Below, in pieces: positions 8,860-16,000 of a stretch of DNA of 64,000 nucleotides. The translations under genes were made by a program, and so were the position numbers. Position 1 is the first letter of the stretch, and the number at the start of each line of letters is the position of its first letter. Source of the stretch: Pseudomonas paraglycinae (GTDB lineage Bacteria; Pseudomonadota; Gammaproteobacteria; Pseudomonadales; Pseudomonadaceae); NCBI RefSeq assembly GCF_021601625.1, contig NZ_BQHR01000018.1:61787-125786 (forward strand), given 5' to 3'. The notes under the pieces were generated by a model. The model saw only the letters and a program-made list of their open reading frames with translations. It was not told the origin of the DNA and ran no database searches.

Positions 8860-9291
8860 TTACGGGTTTAGGTAGGGATACGTTTCGCCGCATAGGTGAA
8901 ACGTATCGTCCAGATAATAAACTCCGGAAATCGAGTTTATTACCAGTTCTAGCTTTCCCTTTGATGGGAATAGCAAATAGAACAGCTCAAAGAATAAATA
9001 GTCTTTGATGAGGGTTGCTGCTACGTCTGGGCGGTTTCTTATCAGGGTTGAAAGTGGCGGGTAATTGCAATCTCGTAATGCGGGGATGTCGGCGTAGCCT
9101 TGTTTGTTATCGTCTTGTATGCATTCGGCGATGAATGCATTTGTCAGCTCGTGGAATTGCTCGGGCAGTTCGTGAGTTTTTATTGATAAAGTATATTTTT
9201 TGGTATTTTTGGAGAGCGGTTCACCGAAGCCAAGGCTGCGGTAGGTTACAGAGGTTGGGTCAATGATGTTGTTTTCTGATTTGAAGATCAT
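8860..9291 (-). CDS. Unknown protein in the T6SS immunity array (143 aa)
   Basis: A 143-residue AT-rich gene, the last of the array, converging on VanW. The protein starts MIFKSENNIIDPTSVTYRS and has no signal peptide. A hydrophobic stretch (LIKDYLFFELFYLLFP) could be a buried helix. Its ATG overlaps the stop of the upstream gene (ATGA), so the pair is translationally coupled and probably functions together. Size, acidity, low GC and position suggest an immunity-type protein, but I recognise no family. Its partner toxin, if any, is absent from the window. Confidence 0.6.
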   Translation of the reverse strand: MIFKSENNIIDPTSVTYRSLGFGEPLSKNTKKYTLSIKTHELPEQFHELTNAFIAECIQDDNKQGYADIPALRDCNYPPLSTLIRNRPDVAATLIKDYLFFELFYLLFPSKGKLELVINSISGVYYLDDTFHLCGETYPYLNP

Positions 9292-9710
9292 GATTTTTTA
9301 ATCGCGGGAGGAAACGAAGGGGATGCTGTATGTACGCAATCGTGGTCGTCTACATAAGTTAAGAAGCTAAGGGCTATATTAGTTATCCAGAATGGAAAGC
9401 CAGTCGTTTCTGAAAGCAATATTTTCAAATCGGATGATGACTGAAGCGTCCAGGCATGGATTTGGTTGTCGAGGACGATTAATTTTGGTTTCTCAGAAGG
9501 GTATAGGAGATCGACTTTTTTCCAAAAGTTTGGGTCGTGTTGTTTTGTTACGGATTTTAGATTGAAGGGGTCAAGGGTTTTTGTGTTGGAGTAAAAGAAG
9601 CAGGTTTTTATGTCTGAGATTATTTTTTCTAATTCAATGTCTTTGATTTGCTGGTTTTTTAGATTGTTTGTTTCAAGTGCTGATGTGATTTCTTTTTCCA
9701 AGTAACTCAT
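9288..9710 (-). CDS. Unknown protein in the T6SS immunity array (140 aa)
   Basis: A 140-residue AT-rich gene whose stop overlaps the next start by ATGA. The N-terminus is charged and helical (MSYLEKEITSALETNN), the middle has KPKLIVLDNQIHAW, and the C-terminal part WITNIALSFLTYVDDHDCV ends near a Pro-rich tail. The layout faintly recalls small DUF6756-type proteins seen around toxin loci, but I would not assign it on that. It is probably an immunity or accessory protein. Confidence 0.55.
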   Translation of the reverse strand: MSYLEKEITSALETNNLKNQQIKDIELEKIISDIKTCFFYSNTKTLDPFNLKSVTKQHDPNFWKKVDLLYPSEKPKLIVLDNQIHAWTLQSSSDLKILLSETTGFPFWITNIALSFLTYVDDHDCVHTASPSFPPAIKKS

Positions 9711-9724
9711 CGAGATATTCCTGT

Positions 9725-9777
9725 TGTTTTTTTTGAAGCATAAATAGAAGTGAGTCTGTTCCCTTTGTGGAGTGTTT
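9725..9777. repeat. Degenerate half copy of the array spacer repeat
   Basis: The 70-bp gap between two array genes holds a T-tract, a run resembling the AAATAGA arm, and GTCTGTTCCCTTTG. These match one arm of the palindromic repeat seen more completely in later spacers. It is weak on its own; its position in a spacer is the main support. Confidence 0.35.
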
Positions 9778-9780
9778 TAA

Positions 9781-10401
9781 TTATTGATTGTAAATTCGAT
9801 AGCCAGCGTCAAAGTTGCTAGTGGTGTGAGTGTTGCTATATGTGGAGTCGAATATGCCTGTGAGAGGTGGTTGAGTAGGTTTTTCTATTGAATTTAGTTT
9901 TTCTAAAGCCTTTTGAAACTCCGGGTAGCTTTCTATGTATGTGTAGTCTGATGAGTTAAATTCAAGTGTTATAGTATTGGGTGAAATGAATGCGAAGTTA
10001 ATCAAGAGCTCCGGGGTCGAAAAAATTCTTCCGCTGATGTCGTAAATCTTGTCTCCGGTATTTAATTTTTTGCCGTAGCGCTCGTGGGTTAAATACCCGT
10101 GATCTTGATTTGATAGTCGCAGTAGTTTTTCGTAGCCTTTTATTGACTCAAAGGAAATACAGGCTTGTCTTATTATAAGGAAGCCGTGTTCGGTCATGTT
10201 CTCCAAAAACGTTGAGTTCTGCCTGTTGATCGAATCGATTAAGGGCTCGTCGATCAGGTTAAGTACAAAATTTGATAGCTTAAGGCGAAATTTTTCCTGA
10301 GGGTTCTCGATGGGTGGGATGCTGATACAGCTTATAATCCCGCCTGCGTTATCGGAGTCGATTACGCCAAAGCACTCTGTGATATCAATTGAGAAAATCA
10401 T
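9781..10401 (-). CDS. Unknown protein in the T6SS immunity array (206 aa)
   Basis: A 206-residue AT-rich gene, starting MIFSIDITECFGVIDSDNAGG. It is predicted soluble, alpha/beta and without a signal peptide. A central region, KLNTGDKIYDISGRIFSTPELL, resembles an immunity-type core, but no family is recognised. It is separated from its neighbours by about 55-70 bp. Its AT-rich codon choice (AAA, TTT, ATT) is unlike the flanking Pseudomonas core genes and suggests recent transfer. Confidence 0.55.
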   Translation of the reverse strand: MIFSIDITECFGVIDSDNAGGIISCISIPPIENPQEKFRLKLSNFVLNLIDEPLIDSINRQNSTFLENMTEHGFLIIRQACISFESIKGYEKLLRLSNQDHGYLTHERYGKKLNTGDKIYDISGRIFSTPELLINFAFISPNTITLEFNSSDYTYIESYPEFQKALEKLNSIEKPTQPPLTGIFDSTYSNTHTTSNFDAGYRIYNQ

Positions 10402-10455
10402 TGCGCTCTCCAGCGAGAACTGAATACACCTATAAGATGTTGGAGGTGGATGTTT

Positions 10456-10830
10456 TTAATCTTCTTTATTCCATTCCGCATGGGTCTCAATGGCTATTTT
10501 TAGCCACGCGCTAAAGTCAGGATGTTCTCCGTGAAGCTCCCACCCCTCTGAAGCATATGCATGTATTATTAGCACTTTTGGATTGCCGGATAAATCATCA
10601 CCGTCAAAGCAAGCAATATCATCATTGGCGTTGAACTTTGCGAAAGGAACTAACGTGCGGTTGGGATACAGATTTTTTAGCGTGTTATGCCAGTAATTTA
10701 TTTTTCCCTCTTGATATATTAGTAACCACCAAGGTTCAATGTCCGGTTCAGGTTCCGTAGTCGCGAATTCTATAAATGTACTAGGGAAGTTGTAGTTTTT
10801 CAGGTGTTCAATGTTGAGAGAAATTTTCAT
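10456..10830 (-). CDS. SMI1/KNR4 (SUKH)-like immunity protein
   Basis: A 124-residue protein. FIEFATTEPEPDIEPWWLL near the start, LVPFAKFNANDDIACFD in the middle and a closing aspartate/glycine-rich turn before KVLIIHAY fit the SUKH fold: a helix-led, two-layer protein with the PFA...DD.CF strand pair. SUKH proteins are common immunity factors against nucleases and other polymorphic toxins. No cognate toxin gene is adjacent, so it would be an orphan immunity gene in this array. It starts at an ATG and is flanked downstream by an unknown gene and upstream by a palindromic spacer repeat. Confidence 0.65.
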   Translation of the reverse strand: MKISLNIEHLKNYNFPSTFIEFATTEPEPDIEPWWLLIYQEGKINYWHNTLKNLYPNRTLVPFAKFNANDDIACFDGDDLSGNPKVLIIHAYASEGWELHGEHPDFSAWLKIAIETHAEWNKED

Positions 10831-10855
10831 TTTGCCTGTTGGTTTTGAAATGCGG

Positions 10856-10911
10856 AAAAGGGACGGGGGCAGATATATTTTCTTTAACGAATAATAAATC
10901 TGCCCTCTTCA
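10856..10911. repeat. Palindromic spacer repeat, copy 1
   Basis: GGGGGCAGATATATTTTC on the left and AATAATAAATCTGCCCTC on the right form an imperfect inverted repeat in the spacer between two array genes. The core word (G)GGG(A/G)CAGATTTATTTT and its complement recur in four other spacers. Confidence 0.6.
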
Positions 10912-10919
10912 ATTTGGTT

Positions 10920-11345
10920 CTATTTAAAGTTGCGCGCTGCTGGATTTTTTAGAAGGTTTTCAAGTTCGGGGTAGGATTCAAGTTCTTCGTGGGTTAGGGA
11001 GTTAATAATAGCTTGTATTTTTTTTGCGTATTTATTCTCGATCGGGACTTCGCTCCAATCCAGTTCTGAGGCAGAGACTATTAATACTTCGGTAAATGGA
11101 GAGTCCAAAAGTTTCTTTAGAATTTCAATTGCCTGAGTGGAGCGATTCTCTCCAAGAGCCGCAGCACTTCGCTCCTGCCAATACTCTTTCCTTGATAGGA
11201 TCGTGTCATTAAGTCGGTTCCAGTCTTCAGCGCTGAATTTTCCTAGAACTCCTTTGGCTACCTGCTCTGTAATGTATTCATTCCAGTTAGAATCCTCGCT
11301 TTGTCCCAGCCAGTAGTTGTATTCATCGAAGGCCTTGCTATTCAT
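10920..11345 (-). CDS. Probable orphan immunity protein (141 aa)
   Basis: A 141-residue acidic, all-helical protein beginning MNSKAFDEYNYWLGQSEDSNW and ending LENLLKNPAARNFK. Helical segments such as RSTQAIEILKKLLDSPFTEVLI suggest short HEAT-like repeats, as in several immunity proteins, but I cannot name a family. It is AT-rich like its neighbours and bounded on both sides by the palindromic spacer repeat, which makes it look like an exchangeable cassette. Confidence 0.55.
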   Translation of the reverse strand: MNSKAFDEYNYWLGQSEDSNWNEYITEQVAKGVLGKFSAEDWNRLNDTILSRKEYWQERSAAALGENRSTQAIEILKKLLDSPFTEVLIVSASELDWSEVPIENKYAKKIQAIINSLTHEELESYPELENLLKNPAARNFK

Positions 11346-11387
11346 GATTGTTACTCAATTTTAATAGTAGGCGACATATGGGGCTGA

Positions 11388-11443
11388 ATAGGGGGCAGGT
11401 TGATTTTCTATTTTTTTCAGCGAAAAATAAACCGGTCTCCTTT
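11388..11443. repeat. Palindromic spacer repeat, copy 2
   Basis: GGGGGCAGGTTGATTTTC and GCGAAAAATAAACCGGTCTCC pair imperfectly around a T-rich centre. The word order and approximate length match the other copies, and it again fills the gap between two array genes. Confidence 0.6.
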
Positions 11444-11446
11444 AAT

Positions 11447-11791
11447 TTATGCTTCAAGCATAAAGTCTTCGATTTTCTTAATGTATTCCATCTTGTCCTT
11501 TGTTCTGAATTCCCCTAGGAATATTTCAGAGTTTTTTAGAGGTTTTCCTTTGTTGTCATACTTGATTGTCAGGAAATCAACTACAAACTCCCCCGATGGA
11601 TCTCCTTCTGGTTCAACTCTGGAGTCAAAGCAGTGTCCCGTAGTTTGTCGTGCACCACCTAGTAAAACTGAGCTACTAAACCAATCTGCAGTTTCGGGGG
11701 GGAGATCAACCTCGTAAAGGTTGTTGATTGTGATTGTCCATCCGCTGGGTACTCGGAGGGGTTGGAGTTCGTATTTAAGTTTTCTTCTCAT
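11447..11791 (-). CDS. Probable orphan immunity protein (114 aa)
   Basis: A 114-residue protein starting MRRKLKYELQPLRVPSGW and ending KIEDFMLEA. Predicted strands (WTITINNLYEVDL, GEFVVDFLTIKYDNKG) alternate with short loops and a final helix. This layout is common in small immunity proteins, but I do not recognise the family. The spacer upstream (11792-12064, 273 bp) carries no gene on either strand but two repeat copies. Confidence 0.55.
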   Translation of the reverse strand: MRRKLKYELQPLRVPSGWTITINNLYEVDLPPETADWFSSSVLLGGARQTTGHCFDSRVEPEGDPSGEFVVDFLTIKYDNKGKPLKNSEIFLGEFRTKDKMEYIKKIEDFMLEA

Positions 11792-11860
11792 ATTGTTTGG
11801 TATTTTCCATTTGTTTTTGAACTTGATCTGGAGATGCCGGAAATCCGTGTGTTACATATT

Positions 11861-11912
11861 GAAAGGAGGGCGGACGTATTTTGTCCGAAGAAAAATAAAT
11901 CTGTCCCCTTCT
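11861..11912. repeat. Palindromic spacer repeat, copy 3
   Basis: GAAAGGAGGGCGGACGTATTTT on the left (degenerate arm) is followed by GAAAAATAAATCTGTCCCC on the right, the best-preserved version of the right arm. It lies in the gene-free interval 11792-12064. Confidence 0.6.
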
Positions 11913-11986
11913 TTGGTCCAAACCCCCACCATGTTTTTCTAAGGATTGTCTTCTGGAAGCTCATTTTTGTTCTTCAAGTTAACTGG

Positions 11987-12058
11987 GAAGGGCGCGGATT
12001 CATTTTTAAAAGAAAATAAATCTGCCCCCGTTTTGATATTTATTCGTCCCCTTTGGTT
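11987..12058. repeat. Palindromic spacer repeat, copy 4 (with extra half)
   Basis: GGGCGCGGATTCATTTTT and GAAAATAAATCTGCCCCCG form the inverted pair. A further half unit follows (ATTTATTCGTCCCCTTTGG). It sits just before the Imm50-like gene. Confidence 0.6.
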
Positions 12059-12064
12059 TTTTGG

Positions 12065-12457
12065 TTATTCTGGGGCGTTCAAGTAAGCGGATGGGCCGCA
12101 AAGTAGCGGATGTTTAGTAGTGAATTCAATTAATGAATTTTCACTGGATGCAATTACTCTGAATTTTTGTTCGTTGGATGTGATTTTGATTGTCATTTTT
12201 TCATGGGTGGGAATATTTTTTATTAAAAGGTCTTCGATGTTGCTGCAATTTAAACCTATGCGGCAGGTGTTAAATCCAGATTGCTTCCATTTGGCTGGCG
12301 GTGCATCTGGGTAATCTGGAATATCAAACTCCATTATTATAACTGGTCTACTGTTGTCAATATTTATGGAGAACAGTTCTATCTCCCCGATTGGGATGGG
12401 TGAGGTGAATACCTTGTTAAAAAAATTGCTTCCGTCTAATTCGTTCCAGGAATTCAT
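12065..12457 (-). CDS. Immunity protein 50 (Imm50)-like
   Basis: A 130-residue protein starting MNSWNELDG at an ATG about 7 bp after AAGGAA; the frame extends 21 codons further up but without a good start signal. The segment IIMEFDIPDYPDAPPAKW followed by NTCRIGLNCSNIEDLLIK matches my recollection of the Imm50 pattern, an F-x-(L/I)-P-(E/D)-(F/Y)-P-D-x-P-P-x-K-W motif then a short strand pair. Imm50 proteins protect against polymorphic toxins. No matching toxin is encoded here, so it is probably an orphan from an earlier rhs tip. Confidence 0.65.
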   Translation of the reverse strand: MNSWNELDGSNFFNKVFTSPIPIGEIELFSINIDNSRPVIIMEFDIPDYPDAPPAKWKQSGFNTCRIGLNCSNIEDLLIKNIPTHEKMTIKITSNEQKFRVIASSENSLIEFTTKHPLLCGPSAYLNAPE

Positions 12458-12522
12458 TTTTTTCCTTGAAATAATAGTGGTCTTTTGCACCAGGAACCTT
12501 GCCTGTTCTCGTATTTTCAATT

Positions 12523-12598
12523 TGAAAAGGGGACAGATTTATTTTTCGCTGAAGAAAATAAATCTGTCTCATTTGGATTTGTCCCCTTTGGATTTTTT
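12523..12598. repeat. Palindromic spacer repeat, copy 5 (best preserved)
   Basis: AAAAGGGGACAGATTTATTTT and its complement-like AAAATAAATCTGTCTC flank a short GCTGAAG loop. A second right arm (ATTTGTCCCCTTTGGATTTT) follows. It separates the Imm50-like gene from the cognate immunity gene. Confidence 0.65.
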
Positions 12599-12626
12599 CG
12601 CTACTAAATCTAGATCCGGGAATCGA

Positions 12627-13097
12627 CTAAAGATTCTCAATGTCTGTGTTGCAGCCATTGTTTTTCAGTCTTTGGATTTCTTGCTCAAAAGAGTACTTGG
12701 ATGAGTTTTCGTTTTTTTTGTCATACACTTTTCTCAAGTATCGGAAGAGTTTGCCAATATTATTTTTTGTCTTGTCGTCAAGGCTAGCAATAAGGTCGTA
12801 ATCATCCATTGATAGAATGTGTAATTTATTCTTCAGAACGTAGTATGCGGTAATGTTCGAAAGCAAGCCCGCCGCATCTTCGTAGTTTTCTTTCAAGTAT
12901 TTAGCATAATCTTCAAATATTTTTGTCAAAAGACTCTGCGCGGCTTTTTGAGTTTTCAATACGCTGCACATTTCCTGCCAGTTGCTGACATACAGGTGGT
13001 CACCCCAATCGGAGCCTCTAGCAAAATAAATTCCTTCTCCTTTGAAGAATTCAGAAATTTCATGCTGGTCTAAGGCAGTTTCAAATGTAGTTTTCAT
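12627..13097 (-). CDS. Cognate immunity protein for the Rhs toxin (inferred, novel family)
   Basis: A 156-residue acidic, mostly helical cytoplasmic protein starting MKTTFETALDQHEISEFF. Its ATG overlaps the rhs stop codon (ATGA), the classic arrangement of a toxin with its own immunity gene, and its GC content is as low as that of the toxin tip. Segments such as DWGDHLYVSNWQEMC and YLRKVYDKKNENSSKY show no family I recognise. The function is inferred from position only. The frame extends five codons upstream to an alternative start inside rhs, but the coupled ATG is more likely. Confidence 0.7.
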   Translation of the reverse strand: MKTTFETALDQHEISEFFKGEGIYFARGSDWGDHLYVSNWQEMCSVLKTQKAAQSLLTKIFEDYAKYLKENYEDAAGLLSNITAYYVLKNKLHILSMDDYDLIASLDDKTKNNIGKLFRYLRKVYDKKNENSSKYSFEQEIQRLKNNGCNTDIENL

Positions 13098-16000
13098 TGA
13101 AGCTTTTCCCAATCGTCGAAATTTTTCAACAGCGTTCCAATGTCGCTGTTGTGGGTGACATTCTCAGAGCCGATCAGAGCGGCTTCTTTTGTACCGCTTT
13201 TCGTTGCACCACCAGGAACCCATTCGTTAGGGTAGGCGCCATTTTCCTTACCATTAGGCATCTCATATTTAAAACGAGGGTCATCCGGCTTTATTTTAAC
13301 AATATAGATGCCTTCACCTTCGAGAGTCTTTGCACCAAGGTTCAGCTCTTTATTCAGAACTCGCCAGTCGTTACCTGCAGCTCGATATTTGGCAACGACT
13401 TCTTCCATCTCAGAAGATAGACCCACAAACTTCCGTTGAGGAAAGGTTGGGTAGCTGGAACCGGTGATCCAACTTTCGATTACCACGAAGGATCCTCCCT
13501 CTTTTGCGAAGAGCTCTCGATGGGCCTTAATGTAGTTCTCAGGAAGATAGTCACCAGGATTCGGTGGCCTATCAGCCTTATTCATATCAATTATTTCATC
13601 GAATTTTTCCTGACTCATCGGCAAATGGTCAGGCTTGGTGGCGTTGGCTGAGTTCGTCGGTAGCTTGCAATCAGGTCCAGGACAGGTCGTACTCAGTCCC
13701 AGTGGATCGACCCAGCCCGTAGGGTTCGGTACGTATTGGTAGTTGTTCAACCCACCCGCAAGCTTGATCGGATCCGGCGTCAAAAAACGCGCTGTGTTCG
13801 GATTGTAGTAGCGGTGCCGGTTGTAATGTAACCCTGTCTCGGCGTCGAAGTACTGACCCTGAAAGCGCAGCGGGTTGTCGATTTCGCTGACATCCAGTGC
13901 CGCAAGGTTGCCATAGGCGCGGTATTTTGCCGACCACATGATCTCGCCGCTGTAGTCGGTGAGTTCCTGCGGAGTGCCGAGGTGGTCGAGTTGGTAGTAG
14001 AACGGCGTGGCCTTTAGTGGACCCGCGCCGTCGAGCATCGCCAAGGGGCGGAAGCTGCCGGGTTCGTAGATGTAGGTGCGATAGCGGTTGTCGGCGCTCT
14101 CGGCGATCAGACGTTCGCCTTGCCACAGGAATTCGGTGGTATGGCTGTCGACGGTCTTTTCGATGCGGCGGCCGAAGGCATCGTATTTGTACGACGCCGT
14201 ACTGCCTCCCGGCAGGCTTACGCCGATCAGCCGATGTTGGCAGTCATACCGGTATTCAGTGACGAGTTTCTGGTTAGCGCCGCGCCGCTCGCGGATTAGG
14301 TTGCCGTAGGCGTCGTAGTCGTAGTGGCGGTCGCCCTGCATCAGCAGGCGGTTGCCTTTGACGTTGGCCAGGTTGGCAACGGGCATGTCGGTCTGACCGA
14401 GCAGGTTACCCGCCGGGTCATGGGCGAAGCTTTCGGGTGTTGCGCCACGTACGTTAATCAGTCGATCCAGCGGATCGTAGTGGTAGCTGCGATTGCCTTT
14501 ACGGCTGTCGTCGATACCGGCGAGGTTACCGTTGGCGTCGTAGTTGTAGCGACGCTGGAACAGGTTTTTGTCGCGTTGACTGACGCTGTGCGCTTGCAGG
14601 CGACCTTGTTCATCGTATTGATATTGGCTGAGCAGTAGACCTTGCTGACGTTGCTGTTCACGACCGGCGCTGAACTGGTGGGAAGTCAGGCGCGTGCCGT
14701 TGAGGTCGATACTGCTCAGATGCCCGCCAGGTTGGTGGCGATAATCGAGTGTGCTGCCATCCGGCAGGCGGCAGTGATTGAGCTGTCCGACGCTGTCGTA
14801 TTCGTAACGCGTGGTGCCCCAGCCCTGATGCTCGGTGATCAGCCGATCTTGCACATCATATTCATAAGCTAGCGGCCAATGACCATCGTCCACGTTGACC
14901 AGACGGCCAAGTGCATCGTAGTTGTAGTGAATTTCCTCGCCATCGGGCAGGGTCTTCACCAGCAGTCGGCCAGCGGCGTCGCGCTGGTACTCGGTGACCA
15001 GTTCGCTGCCGTCGTCGCCGAATTCGGTTTTCTTCAGCAGCTTGCCGTTGAGGTCGTACTCGTAGGCAGTGCGGCGTCCGTCGAAACCGGTTTCCTGCTG
15101 GATCAGCCCGTTCGAGTAGTAATTCAGCTGATAGTGTTCGCCGCGTTCGTTTTCGATGTCGGTGAGCAGCAGGCGTGCGTTGTCATAGCGATAACGCAGT
15201 TGACTGCCGTCCGGGTTGATACGACGGCTGACCAGGTGCAGGTTATCGGCATACTCGTAACGGGTTACGCGGCCCAGTTCGTCGCGTTCAGCCGTGACGC
15301 GACCGTATGGGTTGTAGGTAAACGCGCGGGTGGCACCACCGGGCAGGGTGATCTGTGCCAGACGGTTTGCAGCATCCCACTGGTAGTGGGTGATTGCACC
15401 GGTCTCAGCCTGACGTGTGATCTGCCGACCGAGCGCGTCGTAGCGATATTTGCGTTGACCGCCGTCGGGCAGGCGCTCCTCCAGCAACTGGCCAAGGTTA
15501 TTCCAGCCCAGTTGATGACGGCTGCCATCAGGGTGTCTTATTTCCAGCAAACGTCCCTGGCGATCGTAGCTGTAGTGGGTCGAGTTTCCATCTGGATCAA
15601 TTTGTTCGGTGATATCGCCCTGGTCGTTACGCCAGTAGATCCATTTGGCCGGGCCACGATTAACCACACGGACGTAGCCGTGGTAGTACTCGTAGGAGGT
15701 CGGCATGTCTTCCGGCGGGATGATCGCGACCAGTCGACCGGCCTCGTTGTATTGGTATTCAGTGACCGCCCCCAATGGGTCCTTTTCGGCGATCAACCTA
15801 CCTTGATCGTCGTAAGCCTTGAGGTGTTCCGCGCCATCCGGATCGACCTTGGCGACGAGTCGAGCCTTGTCATCGTGGGTGTAGACCTCTTCGCTGCCAT
15901 CTGCGTTGGTAACCGTGACGCTACCTTTGTCATCCCACGCGTAGTGCGCGTCCATTTGCGAGAAGCTGGCCCAGTGATGGATGCAGCGCGCTGACTTGCC

